From Arthrobacter sp. StoSoilB20 (GTDB lineage Bacteria > Actinomycetota > Actinomycetes > Actinomycetales > Micrococcaceae), in assembly GCF_019977295.1 (NCBI RefSeq), contig NZ_AP024651.1:4464001-4528000 (forward strand): 64,000 nucleotides of DNA, given 5' to 3'. This document shows, piece by piece, positions 43,760 through 52,027 of the stretch (the first letter of the stretch is position 1; each line of letters begins with the position of its first letter). Below the pieces are notes generated by a model that saw nothing but the letters and a program-made list of their open reading frames with translations, did no database searches and had not been told where the DNA came from. The position numbers and the translations under genes are program-made.

Positions 43760-44968
43760 TTAGGACAGGGCGTTGACGGCGTCGCGGATGGAGTCCACGC
43801 CGGCGTTGATGGTCTCCAGCGAGGTGGCGAAGGAGATCCGGAAGTAGGGACCCAGGCCGTAAGCCGAGCCCTGGATGACAGCCACGCGGGCAGCGTCCAG
43901 CAGGTAAAGCGTGAAGTCCTGGTCATTGCTGATGACGGTGCCGTCAGGTGTGGTTTTGCCGATCACGCCGCTGCAGTTCACGTAGGCATAAAAGGCGCCT
44001 TCCGCCGGCGCAACGGACAGTCCATTGATGGCGTTCAAACCCTCGACGACGGCGTCCCGGCGTTTGCGGTACACCTCCACGCTGTCCCGGACGAAGGATT
44101 GGTCGCCGTTCAGTGCCGCGACGGCGGCGGCCTGGCTGATGGACGACGGGCAGGACGAGGTTTGCGACTGCAATTTGTTCATGGCCGCGATCAGGGGGAC
44201 CGGTCCCACGCCATAGCCGAGCCGCCAGCCGGTCATGGCGTAGGCCTTGGAGACACCGTTGACCAGCAGGATGCGGTCTTTGAGCGTTGGCACGGCGGTG
44301 ACCAGGCTGGTGACCCGGCCATCACCGAAGTGGATTTCGTCGTAGATCTCGTCGGTGAGGATGTACACCTGCGGATGCTGCTCCAGGACTGCGCCAAGGG
44401 CTTGGAGTTCCTCGCGGGTGTACACAGCGCCGGTCGGGTTGGACGGGGCATTGAGGATGAGCCACTTGGTCCTGGGCGTGATGGCCTTGTCCAGGGCGTC
44501 CGGGGTGAGCTTGAAGCCTGTGTCCTCACCGCACGGGACGATCACCGGGGTGCCGTCGTTGGCGAGCACCATGTCCGGGTAGGACACCCAATACGGTGCC
44601 GGGACAATGACCTCATCGCCTTGGTTGAGCGAGGCCATCAGTGCGACGTAGAGGACTTGCTTGGCGCCGCCGCCAATGGTGAGCTGGTTGCGCTCATAGT
44701 GGTGTCCGGTATGACCCTCGATTTTGCGGAGGACGGCGGTCTGCAGCTCAGGCGTACCCGTGACCGAGGTGTACTTGGTCTCGCCATCTCTGATGGCAGC
44801 GACTGCTGCTTCCTTGATATGGTCCGGGGTGTCGAAGTCCGGCTCGCCAACGGTCAGGTCGATGATCGGGATGCCTTCAGCCTTAAGTTCACGGACGCGG
44901 GCGGCCGCGGCGACGCTCGCTGAGGACTTGATGCGGGTGACCCTCGACGCCGGCAGGTAGTCGGACAT
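43760..44968 (-). CDS. aspartate-type aminotransferase
   Basis: A 402-residue class I PLP enzyme. LTVGEPDFDTPDHIK (~38-52), NAPSNPTGAVY (~172-182) and the PLP lysine in GVSKAYAMTGWRLGYG (~234-249) mark it as aspartate/aromatic aminotransferase subfamily I-gamma. It pairs with the RraA-type aldolase gene, and oxaloacetate is both its product and the aldolase's, so the two may link carbon skeletons (inference). Substrate range not shown. Confidence 0.92.
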   Translation of the reverse strand: MSDYLPASRVTRIKSSASVAAAARVRELKAEGIPIIDLTVGEPDFDTPDHIKEAAVAAIRDGETKYTSVTGTPELQTAVLRKIEGHTGHHYERNQLTIGGGAKQVLYVALMASLNQGDEVIVPAPYWVSYPDMVLANDGTPVIVPCGEDTGFKLTPDALDKAITPRTKWLILNAPSNPTGAVYTREELQALGAVLEQHPQVYILTDEIYDEIHFGDGRVTSLVTAVPTLKDRILLVNGVSKAYAMTGWRLGYGVGPVPLIAAMNKLQSQTSSCPSSISQAAAVAALNGDQSFVRDSVEVYRKRRDAVVEGLNAINGLSVAPAEGAFYAYVNCSGVIGKTTPDGTVISNDQDFTLYLLDAARVAVIQGSAYGLGPYFRISFATSLETINAGVDSIRDAVNALS

Positions 44969-45275
44969 GTCTCCTCCAGGAATGTGGAACTCAGGACGCG
45001 CGGATTCGCGTATCCCCTTTTTCGAGACTAGGGATCCGTGGGCGCTGTGGATAAGACCTAATGTGCGTGGATCTATAAGGGGCTCTTATGACGTGGATCT
45101 CTTGGTGGGGTTTCAGCACCCATCCCGCACCCGAGAGGCCCATTGACACGCTCTGGGGCACTTCTTCCATGCACTTTGCTTATGGGTTCACGCGGTATTG
45201 GTATTTCCTTGGACCGCTGAACACTGCCTAGATTCGAGGGATCAGAAGTGCTGTTCCGAAACTGAAAGGGAGCCA
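44969..45275. promoter_or_regulatory. divergent promoter region, 307 nt
   Basis: No gene seen. It separates the minus-strand aminotransferase from the plus-strand gene 45276. It contains a direct repeat CGTGGATCT (starting 45066 and 45091, spaced 25 nt). AAAGGGAG precedes the start at 45276. Confidence 0.4.
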
Positions 45276-45854
45276 ATGACAGCCCAGGCAGGGTCAGCCC
45301 CCACTGTTTCACTCCAAGCCCGCTCGGCCACCGGACGGTATACCTACCGGGCCAAGGCTCCGCGACCGCAGCCCACGGATCGTCCGCAGCCCAAGGACCG
45401 CACGGATCACACGAATCACACGAATCATGCCAAGTTGGCGCATGCCCTCGGAGTGCACCGGCAACTGCTGTCCCACGCAACGAGCGCCATCCGTACCCTG
45501 ACCGCTGCCAGGAACGAGCTGATTGCGCAGGCGATTGAGGATGGGCTCACCATCGCCACTGTTTCGGCGGCTACAGGGGAGAACATGAAGGCGGTCAGGA
45601 CCATCGCTTTGGCTTATGACGATCTCCACCCGAGCGGGCTCCCCCGCAGCGTCCACTTGTCCGCCGTAAAGAAGAAGAGCGACGAACTCAGGGCCGCCGA
45701 ACGTCATCGGACCCAGATCACCGAACGACGCGAAGCCCTGATTGTCATGGCCGTCCGTAACCACGTCTGCGACGACCTGGAGCTCGCCTCACTGACCGGC
45801 CTCACCCCGGACCACATCCGCCGGTCATCGCGGGGAATCGCCCGTCCGGCCTGA
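45276..45854 (+). CDS. hypothetical protein with helical, possibly DNA-binding C-terminal region
   Basis: A 192-residue protein. ATG 45276 (MTAQAGS) has AAAGGGAG 4 nt before it. The first ~55 residues are basic and repetitive, including HTNHTNHAK encoded by a 9-nt tandem repeat. The rest is helical: LIAQAIEDGLTIATVSAATGENMKAVRTIAL resembles a helix-turn-helix and LASLTGLTPDHIRRSSRG a second one. This suggests a nucleic-acid-binding protein (inference). Confidence 0.6.
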   Translation: MTAQAGSAPTVSLQARSATGRYTYRAKAPRPQPTDRPQPKDRTDHTNHTNHAKLAHALGVHRQLLSHATSAIRTLTAARNELIAQAIEDGLTIATVSAATGENMKAVRTIALAYDDLHPSGLPRSVHLSAVKKKSDELRAAERHRTQITERREALIVMAVRNHVCDDLELASLTGLTPDHIRRSSRGIARPA

Positions 45855-45991
45855 TCTGCCCCGCCCCCAAACTGCACAGCCCTCCCCGCCAGCGTTCCTG
45901 CCCACTTACCCACTCCCTGGAACTGACCCGGCCCCCGCGAAACGCAGCAAACAGCGGAAACCAGCCGGCCGTCGTCGTACATTCCGACCGG

Positions 45992-46070
45992 CAACTGGGA
46001 AGGAACGCAGGACGCCCGCACACCAACTGGGAAGGAACGCAGGACGCCCCACACCAACTGGGAAGGAACG
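45992..46070. repeat. three-copy ~32-nt tandem repeat before the SnoaL-like gene
   Basis: Units begin at 45992, 46024 and 46055. Each has CAACTGGGAAGGAACG followed by CAGGACGCCC and CACAC; the third stops after GGAACG. There are no unique spacers. The region from 45855 to 46130 has no credible gene. Confidence 0.85.
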
Positions 46071-46130
46071 TTCGGTGAAAGCAGCAAGCCCACCGTTGAA
46101 CCCACCGGCCCCGGAGGGTAGAACGGAGGA

Positions 46131-46484
46131 ATGAGCGATGTGAACTCCTGGATGGACAAGTACGAACGAGCGTGGACCTCGAACGACCCCGAAGATATCC
46201 GGGGCCTCTTCACCGAGGATGCGGTCTACTACGACAAACCCAACACGGATAAACCATGGAACGGCCACGAAGAGATCGTCACAGCGTGGTCCGACGCCGG
46301 CGACAAGCCCGAGGACTGGACGTTCGAATGGACCCTCTTGGGCCAGGACGGTGACACCGCATTCGTCCAGGGCCTCACCACGTACCTGAACGGCGAGCCC
46401 ACCTACGACAATCTCTGGGTGATCCGCTTCGCCGAAGACGGACGCGCCCGCGAATTCACCGAGTGGTACATGGCGCGGAAGTAG
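46131..46484 (+). CDS. SnoaL/NTF2-like protein
   Basis: A 117-residue alpha+beta barrel protein. The first helix WMDKYERAWTSNDPEDIRGLFTEDAVYYDKP and a strand-rich C-terminus (LWVIRFAEDGRAREFTEWYM) are typical of SnoaL-like folds, used for varied ligand binding or isomerisation. No partner gene identifies its role. Confidence 0.85.
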   Translation: MSDVNSWMDKYERAWTSNDPEDIRGLFTEDAVYYDKPNTDKPWNGHEEIVTAWSDAGDKPEDWTFEWTLLGQDGDTAFVQGLTTYLNGEPTYDNLWVIRFAEDGRAREFTEWYMARK

Positions 46485-46522
46485 GCGGGCCAGAACCCAC
46501 CCAGCGCCAGAGCCCAGTCCAG

Positions 46523-46960
46523 TCAGCGGGAACGGATCAGCACATTCGGGTGGATCTCGGTCCACCCCTGGTACTTCGGCTGGCCGGCGTCGACGTCGTC
46601 GTTAATGAGCTTCGCCTCGGAATCGTCGAAGACCGTCAGGGTGAGAATCTCCTCACCTGTGCCAAACGCCGCGCACCCCGCCCTCCATCGTTCCGGGAGT
46701 CCCACAGGCACCGCGTACAAGCAAGCGGATCCGCCTGTCTTGCTCTTGGCCGCGTAGTACTTTATGTCGTCATGCGCAGCCAACAGACGTGTCGACCCGG
46801 GCTCGACCTCAAGATCCACACCGGTGAGGCTTACGTTCCCCGGAAGTGCGTCCTCCGCTGTCGCCTCGCGGGAAAGGACCTTCGGGCCCACCGGCGAAGA
46901 ACAACCAGCCAGTCCCATCACAGCAACAACGGCAACTACAGCTACAACACGACCATTCAC
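46523..46960 (-). CDS. small lipoprotein, unknown function
   Basis: A 145-residue protein from GTG 46960. A signal peptide ends in the lipobox LAGC (Cys20). The mature part has LLAAHDDIKYYAAKS and two further cysteines (SACLYAV and RAGCAAF), perhaps a disulfide. It is convergent with the SnoaL-like gene. Confidence 0.8.
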   Translation of the reverse strand: MNGRVVAVVAVVAVMGLAGCSSPVGPKVLSREATAEDALPGNVSLTGVDLEVEPGSTRLLAAHDDIKYYAAKSKTGGSACLYAVPVGLPERWRAGCAAFGTGEEILTLTVFDDSEAKLINDDVDAGQPKYQGWTEIHPNVLIRSR

Positions 46961-47026
46961 GGCACTGCCCCCTCAGACTCTCGTTCAATCGAGCCTAGCC
47001 CACTGTCTACCCCGGGCTGGAACAGA

Positions 47027-47830
47027 TCAGTAGCTTTCGCGGTCCGCCGTTTCAGACACTGGAATGAACGTGGAGGCGAACCCTTCGGAGGCGCGGGCCA
47101 GCACAGCAACGTCTGCGCCGACCAGCACAAAGGAGGCACCGGCGTCGAGATAGGCGCGGGCGGTTGACTCGTTGAAGGCGTTCACGCCGGCGGGCTTTCC
47201 GGCCGCTTTGGCGGCAGCGAGGCAATGTTCGACGACGGCCCTCACCAGCGGATTTTCCTGCTGTCCCAGCAGGCCCATGGAGGCGGCAAGGTCCGAAGGA
47301 CCGAGGAAAATGCCGTCCACGCCATCAACGGCCAGGATCTCCTCCACAGCCGATGCCGCGGCCTCGGATTCGATCTGGACCGTGAGGCTGATGGATTCCG
47401 AGGCGGACGCCAGGTAGTCCGGAACCCGGTTCCAGCGCGAGGCCCGGGCAAGCGCCGAACCCACACCCCGGACCCCGTGCGGTGGGTATCGGACAGCCGC
47501 CACGGCCGATGCTGCCTCGAAGGCCGAGTTCACCATGGGAATGAGCAGGTTCTGCACTCCAAGGTCCAGGTATTGCTTGATGACCACGGTGTCATTCACG
47601 GGAGGCCGGACCATGGCCTGGACCGGATAGCCGCTCACAGCATGAAGCTGGGCCAGGATGGATTCCAGCCCGTTGGGACTGTGCTCGGCGTCGATCAGCA
47701 CCCAGTCCAGCCCCGAGCCGGCGCAGATTTCCGCCACCAGCGGGCTGCCGGAACACACCCACATGCCGGCGAGTGGACGGCCCGCCTCAGTGAGCGCCGA
47801 GTAGAAAGTGGGGCCTAGCTGAAGTGGCAT
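47027..47830 (-). CDS. hpaI: HpcH/HpaI aldolase (4-hydroxy-2-oxoheptanedioate aldolase)
   Basis: A 267-residue class II aldolase. It cleaves 4-hydroxy-2-oxoheptanedioate to pyruvate and succinate semialdehyde, the final step of homoprotocatechuate breakdown. LIDAEHSPN (~45) holds the catalytic His, VRPP (~75) the Arg, and GPSDLAASMG (~177) the Asp that helps bind metal, with the metal Glu in QIESEAA. Last gene of the hpa operon; it overlaps hpaH by 16 nt. Confidence 0.93.
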   Translation of the reverse strand: MPLQLGPTFYSALTEAGRPLAGMWVCSGSPLVAEICAGSGLDWVLIDAEHSPNGLESILAQLHAVSGYPVQAMVRPPVNDTVVIKQYLDLGVQNLLIPMVNSAFEAASAVAAVRYPPHGVRGVGSALARASRWNRVPDYLASASESISLTVQIESEAAASAVEEILAVDGVDGIFLGPSDLAASMGLLGQQENPLVRAVVEHCLAAAKAAGKPAGVNAFNESTARAYLDAGASFVLVGADVAVLARASEGFASTFIPVSETADRESY

Positions 47831-48600
47831 GTCACAACTCCCAACGGTCCGTAGTCAGCGTGCACGGTATCACCTTTGTACACCCAGAGGGGGCGGGTAA
47901 ACGAGCCCGCCAGGATGATATCTCCGGCCTTCATGGAGTCCCCGTGCGCGGCGATTTTGTTGGCCAGCCAGTGCACGCCATTTGCTGGATGATCCAGCAC
48001 TCCGGCGGCCACTCCGGTCTCTTCCACGGTCTGGTTTTTGTACAGGATGGCCGATACCCAGCGGAGGTCGACGGCGTCCGGCCGCACTGGGCGGCCGCCC
48101 ACCACCATGGCGCCCATCGCGGCATTATCCGAGATGGTGTCCACGATGGTCCGGCCCTCCATTTCGATCCTGGAGTCCAGGATTTCGAGGGCCGGAACCA
48201 CGTAGTCGGTGGCGTTGAGAACATCGAAAATGGTGCAGCCGGGACCCTTGAGGCCTGACTTCAACACAAACGCCAACTCCACTTCAACCCGGGGGTGCGT
48301 GTACTTGTCCCACTCCACGGAGCAGCCGGTTTCCAGGACCATGTCATCAAAAATGGCTCCGTAATCCGGCTCGGTGATGCCCGTGGCGGCCTGCATTGCC
48401 TTGGACGTGAGGCCGATCTTGCGCCCCACCAACGTGCGGCCGGCTTCCTCATTCCGCCGCATCCACAACTGCTGCACGGCGTAGGAATCCTCCACCGTCA
48501 TCCCTGGATAGCGGGCGGTCAGCCGAGGAACGGGCGTACGGGAACGTCCGGCCTCAAGGAGCTCGTCGGCAATGGCTTCGATCGTCTTCGCGTCCAGCAT
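47815..48600 (-). CDS. hpaH: 2-oxo-hept-4-ene-1,7-dioate hydratase
   Basis: A 261-residue hydratase of the MhpD/HpaH family. Start ATG 48600 (MLDAKTI). GRKIGLTSKAMQ (~59-70) is the family block, and RVEVELAFVL (~104) supplies metal-binding glutamates. It adds water before the HpaI cleavage. It follows hpaD by four nt and overlaps hpaI by 16 nt. Confidence 0.93.
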   Translation of the reverse strand: MLDAKTIEAIADELLEAGRSRTPVPRLTARYPGMTVEDSYAVQQLWMRRNEEAGRTLVGRKIGLTSKAMQAATGITEPDYGAIFDDMVLETGCSVEWDKYTHPRVEVELAFVLKSGLKGPGCTIFDVLNATDYVVPALEILDSRIEMEGRTIVDTISDNAAMGAMVVGGRPVRPDAVDLRWVSAILYKNQTVEETGVAAGVLDHPANGVHWLANKIAAHGDSMKAGDIILAGSFTRPLWVYKGDTVHADYGPLGVVTCHFS

Positions 48601-48604
48601 GGGC

Positions 48605-49702
48605 TTAGACCTGCGCTCCGAGCTTGAAGCCCTCGGCCGCTTCATCCGAGTCGCCCGAGGGGCGGGTGTAGGAGAAGCCGTCGGCGCCCACGGTGACTGC
48701 CATTTCGGACTTGTCCTCGCGCTCGATGATCGGCTGCGGGTTGCCGTCGAGGTCCAGGACCAGGGAGGCCTCGGTGTACCAGGACGGGACCACGGGGTTG
48801 CCCCACCAGTCGCGGCGCTGGTTGTCGTGGACGTCCCAGGTGACGGTGGGGTTGTCCGGATCGCCGGTGTAGTAGTCCTGGGTGTAGATCTCCACGCGGT
48901 GACCATCCGGGTCAAGGATGTAGAGGTAGAACGCGTTGGACACACCGTGGCGTCCGGGGCCACGCTCAATCCGGTCCGAGATGCGCAGGGCACCCATCTT
49001 GTCGCAGATCTGGATGATGTTGTGCTTCTCGTGCGTGGAGAAGGCGATGTGGTGCAGGCGCGGGCCGTTGCCACCGGTCAGGGCGGTATCGTGCACAGTC
49101 TGCTTGCGGTGCATCCACGCCGCGTACGTGACGCCGTCGGAATCCTTGATGTCCTCGGAGACGCGGAAGCCGAGGTCTTCCAGGTACTTGCGGCCGCGCG
49201 GGACGTCCGGGGTGACCTGGTTGAAGTGGTCCAGCCGGACCAGTTCCCCGGCGGAGTAGAGGTCGTAGCGCTGGGTGAGGCGTTCCACGTGCTCAACGTC
49301 GTAGAAGAACTCGTAGGGGAAGCCCAGCGGGTCTTCCACGCGGACGGAGTCGCCCACGCCCTTGGTGAAGCCTTCCTTGCGGCGTTCCACCCGGCAGCCG
49401 AGTTCGCGGTAGTACGCCTCGGCGGCGTCCACCTCTGCCGGGGACTTCACCCGGTAGGCGAAGGCTGCAGCAGCGGCGACCGGGCCCTTGCGGAGGACCA
49501 GGTTGTGGTGGATGAATTCCTCGAAGGAACGCAGGTAGATGGTGTTCTCATCTTCCTCGGTCACGTGCAGGCCCAGGAGGTCCACATAGAAAGCGCGGGA
49601 CTTGGCCAGGTCCGTGACCACCAGTTCCAGGTAGGCGCAGCGGACGATGTCCGGTGCCGGGACTGTGGGAGTAGGGATGGGGCCGGTGAAGGGGGTGCTC
49701 AT
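48605..49702 (-). CDS. hpaD: 3,4-dihydroxyphenylacetate 2,3-dioxygenase
   Basis: A 365-residue extradiol dioxygenase of the vicinal oxygen chelate type, the same length as the Arthrobacter globiformis MndD and Brevibacterium fuscum HPCD enzymes. It opens the ring of homoprotocatechuate. By counting, metal ligands are His159 (RLDHF), His218 (LHHIAF) and Glu271 (RVEIYT), and second-sphere His204 (QTVHDT) and Tyr261 are present, each four residues beyond the HPCD numbering. The metal (Fe or Mn) cannot be told from sequence. A long inverted repeat lies upstream at 49737-49801. Confidence 0.96.
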   Translation of the reverse strand: MSTPFTGPIPTPTVPAPDIVRCAYLELVVTDLAKSRAFYVDLLGLHVTEEDENTIYLRSFEEFIHHNLVLRKGPVAAAAAFAYRVKSPAEVDAAEAYYRELGCRVERRKEGFTKGVGDSVRVEDPLGFPYEFFYDVEHVERLTQRYDLYSAGELVRLDHFNQVTPDVPRGRKYLEDLGFRVSEDIKDSDGVTYAAWMHRKQTVHDTALTGGNGPRLHHIAFSTHEKHNIIQICDKMGALRISDRIERGPGRHGVSNAFYLYILDPDGHRVEIYTQDYYTGDPDNPTVTWDVHDNQRRDWWGNPVVPSWYTEASLVLDLDGNPQPIIEREDKSEMAVTVGADGFSYTRPSGDSDEAAEGFKLGAQV

Positions 49703-49736
49703 GGGATTCTCTCTTCGTTGAAAGGGTCAGTTGGAT

Positions 49737-49801
49737 GGAGTTTTTGTACAGATACGGCCCTTTAGAAGGGGTATTAGGGGCGTTATCTGTACAAAAACTC
49801 C
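49737..49801. promoter_or_regulatory. 65-nt inverted repeat between hpaE and hpaD
   Basis: Perfect 18-nt arms: 49737-49754 (GGAGTTTTTGTACAGATA) and 49784-49801 (its complement), separated by 29 nt that themselves pair partly. It starts 4 nt past the hpaE stop and ends 35 nt before the hpaD start. In RNA it would form a strong hairpin; its outer strand begins with AAAAAC or GTTTTT depending on direction. Possible attenuator, processing site or terminator. Confidence 0.75.
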
Positions 49802-49805
49802 GAGT

Positions 49806-51317
49806 TTAGGCGCCGAATTTGGGCGTGTGGACCGAACCGAGCGTGATGTGCACGGCCTGCTGGTCGGTGTAGAAATCGATGGAACGGTAGCCGCCCTCAT
49901 GGCCCAGTCCGGAGGCCTTGACGCCACCGAACGGGGTGCGAAGATCACGGACGTTGTGGCTGTTGAGCCACACCATGCCGGCCTCCACGTTCTGGGAGAA
50001 GTTATGGGCCCGGGTCAGGTTCTGGGTCCAGATGTAGGCCGCCAGGCCGTACTTGGTGTTGTTGGCCAAGGCGAGGGCTTCGTCGTCGTTCTCGAAGGGC
50101 GTGATGGCCACGACGGGACCGAAGATTTCCTCCTGGAAGATCCGCGCGTCAGGCGCGACGTCGGCAAACACCGTGGGTGCGATGTAGTTGCCTTCGGGAA
50201 GGTGGTCGGGTCGGCCGCCGCCGGCCAGGAGCCGGCCTTCGGACTTGCCGATCTCCACGTAGGAAGCCACCTTGTTGTAGTGCTCCGGGTGGACCAGCGC
50301 ACCCACCTGGGTCTTGGGATCGTGGGGGTCACCCACCACGATGTTCTTGGCCCGGGCGGCGTACTTTTCGCAGAATTCGTCGTAGATGGCCCGTTCCACC
50401 AGGATGCGGGATCCGGCGGTGCAGCGTTCGCCGTTGAGGGAGAACACACCGAACAGCGCGGAGTCGATCGCGGCATCCAGGTCGGCGTCGGCGAACACGA
50501 CGCACGGGGACTTGCCGCCGAGCTCCATGGACAGGCCCTTGAGGTTGGCTGCGGCGTTGCGGAAGATGGTCTGGCCTGTGGTGGTCTCGCCGGTGAAGGA
50601 GATCAGCGGCACGTCCGGGTGCTTCACCAGCGCGTCACCGGCTTCTTCGCCGAGGCCGTTCACCAGGTTGAACACACCGTCGGGCAGCCCTGCGTCCTTG
50701 AAGATCTGCGCCCAGAGTGAAGCGGAGAGCGGGGTGAACTCGGCCGGTTTCAGTACTACGGTGTTGCCGGTGGCCAGGGCGGGGGCGAGCTTCCAGGACT
50801 CCAGCATGAACGGGGTGTTCCACGGGGTGATCAGGCCTGCGACGCCGATCGGCTTGCGGTTCACGTAGTTGATCTGTGAGCCGGGGACCTTCATGGCGTC
50901 ATCGAACTGGGCCACGATCAGGTCCGCAAAGAAGCGGAAGTTCTCGGCTGCGCGGAGCGCCTGGCCCTTGGCCTGGGTGATCGGGAGGCCGGTATCGAAC
51001 GTCTCGAGTTCGGCCAGGCGGGCTTCCTGTGCTTCGACCGCGTCGGCGATCTTGTTCAGCACGCGGGCACGTTCGCGGGGCTTCATCTTCGGCCAGGGAC
51101 CGTTGACGAATGCTTCGCGGGCTGCGGCGACGGCGAGGTCGATGTCTTCCTTCTGGCCGGCCGCAGCGGTGGCGTAGTTGCCGTTGGATACCGGGTCCAG
51201 GACATCGAAGGTCTTGCCCGAGATGGAGTCAACGAACTCGCCGTTGATGAAGTGCTGGATGTGGGAGGGCAGGTTCTCGGGGATGTAGTGCTTGGTGGTC
51301 TCTACTGAGGTCGTCAT
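49806..51317 (-). CDS. hpaE: 5-carboxymethyl-2-hydroxymuconate semialdehyde dehydrogenase
   Basis: A 503-residue NAD-dependent aldehyde dehydrogenase. Catalytic Glu265 is in MELGGKSP and Cys299 in GERCTAGS. It oxidises the ring-cleavage semialdehyde of the homoprotocatechuate path. Operon position between the GntR gene and hpaD supports the assignment. Confidence 0.95.
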   Translation of the reverse strand: MTTSVETTKHYIPENLPSHIQHFINGEFVDSISGKTFDVLDPVSNGNYATAAAGQKEDIDLAVAAAREAFVNGPWPKMKPRERARVLNKIADAVEAQEARLAELETFDTGLPITQAKGQALRAAENFRFFADLIVAQFDDAMKVPGSQINYVNRKPIGVAGLITPWNTPFMLESWKLAPALATGNTVVLKPAEFTPLSASLWAQIFKDAGLPDGVFNLVNGLGEEAGDALVKHPDVPLISFTGETTTGQTIFRNAAANLKGLSMELGGKSPCVVFADADLDAAIDSALFGVFSLNGERCTAGSRILVERAIYDEFCEKYAARAKNIVVGDPHDPKTQVGALVHPEHYNKVASYVEIGKSEGRLLAGGGRPDHLPEGNYIAPTVFADVAPDARIFQEEIFGPVVAITPFENDDEALALANNTKYGLAAYIWTQNLTRAHNFSQNVEAGMVWLNSHNVRDLRTPFGGVKASGLGHEGGYRSIDFYTDQQAVHITLGSVHTPKFGA

Positions 51318-51343
51318 CGTTGTCTTCCTTTTCTTCCAAAGCT

Positions 51344-52027
51344 TTAGTTGGTAGTGGAGAGGTACGCGTCCAGGGTTGCGGCGCGGTGTTGGCGGGCTGC
51401 TTTTTCAATGGTGTCGGCGTCTGCTGCATTCTCGATCAGCTGCAGCAGGGCCTCATGTTCGCGCACCGATTCCTGCGCCCGGCCGGGAACGAACCGGAAC
51501 GTGGAGGACCGGATGGAGGCCAGCCGGTTCCAGCCCCGGTGGACCAGGTCCAGGATGTGCGGATTGGGGCAGTGTTCAAACAGGACGCTGTGGAAGTCCT
51601 GGTTCAGCGCGGTGAAACGCACGGGATCAAAGTGCTCCAGGCACTCACGCATCTCTTCGTTCACCGCACGGGCCCGGGCAATGGAGATTGAATCGATCAG
51701 CGGGGCGGACAACGCGGTGGCGGCGCCCTCCACGATGCTCAGGGTCTGCATGGTGTACAGGTACTCGGTGGGGTCGATCCCGGACACCGTGGCGCCCACG
51801 TTCCGCTCGAACTTCACCAGCCCTTCGGCTTCCAGGCGGCGGATCGCTTCGCGGACCGGGACCACGCTGAAGCCCAGGTCCTCGGCGATCTTGGCCAGCA
51901 CCAGCCGGTAACCCGGCGTGTAGGTGCCCTCCACGATCCTTGCCTTCACGGCGGCATAAGCCTGCTGGGACTTGCTTTGGGCACCGGCGTTGTCGACGGC
52001 GGCACTTCCGACGGCGGTTTCACTCAC
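51344..52027 (-). CDS. GntR-family regulator (FCD type) of the hpa operon
   Basis: A 227-residue regulator, start GTG 52027 overlapping the previous stop by eight nt. The winged helix is at ~18-82 (RLVLAKIAEDLGFSVVPVREA, RRLEAEGLVKFERN). The C-terminal helical FCD domain senses a ligand. It is encoded inside the operon it presumably controls; the palindrome at 53580-53591 has the form usual for FCD-GntR operators. E. coli instead uses the MarR-type HpaR. Confidence 0.93.
   Translation of the reverse strand: MSETAVGSAAVDNAGAQSKSQQAYAAVKARIVEGTYTPGYRLVLAKIAEDLGFSVVPVREAIRRLEAEGLVKFERNVGATVSGIDPTEYLYTMQTLSIVEGAATALSAPLIDSISIARARAVNEEMRECLEHFDPVRFTALNQDFHSVLFEHCPNPHILDLVHRGWNRLASIRSSTFRFVPGRAQESVREHEALLQLIENAADADTIEKAARQHRAATLDAYLSTTN

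Noticed and set aside
45992..46070. CRISPR-like direct repeats
   Set aside because: Units are contiguous and nearly the same throughout; no spacers and no cas genes.
47815..49074. Fusion of hpaH with an upstream 157-residue part
   Set aside because: The upstream part is a shifted frame of hpaD; ATG 48600 gives the normal family length.
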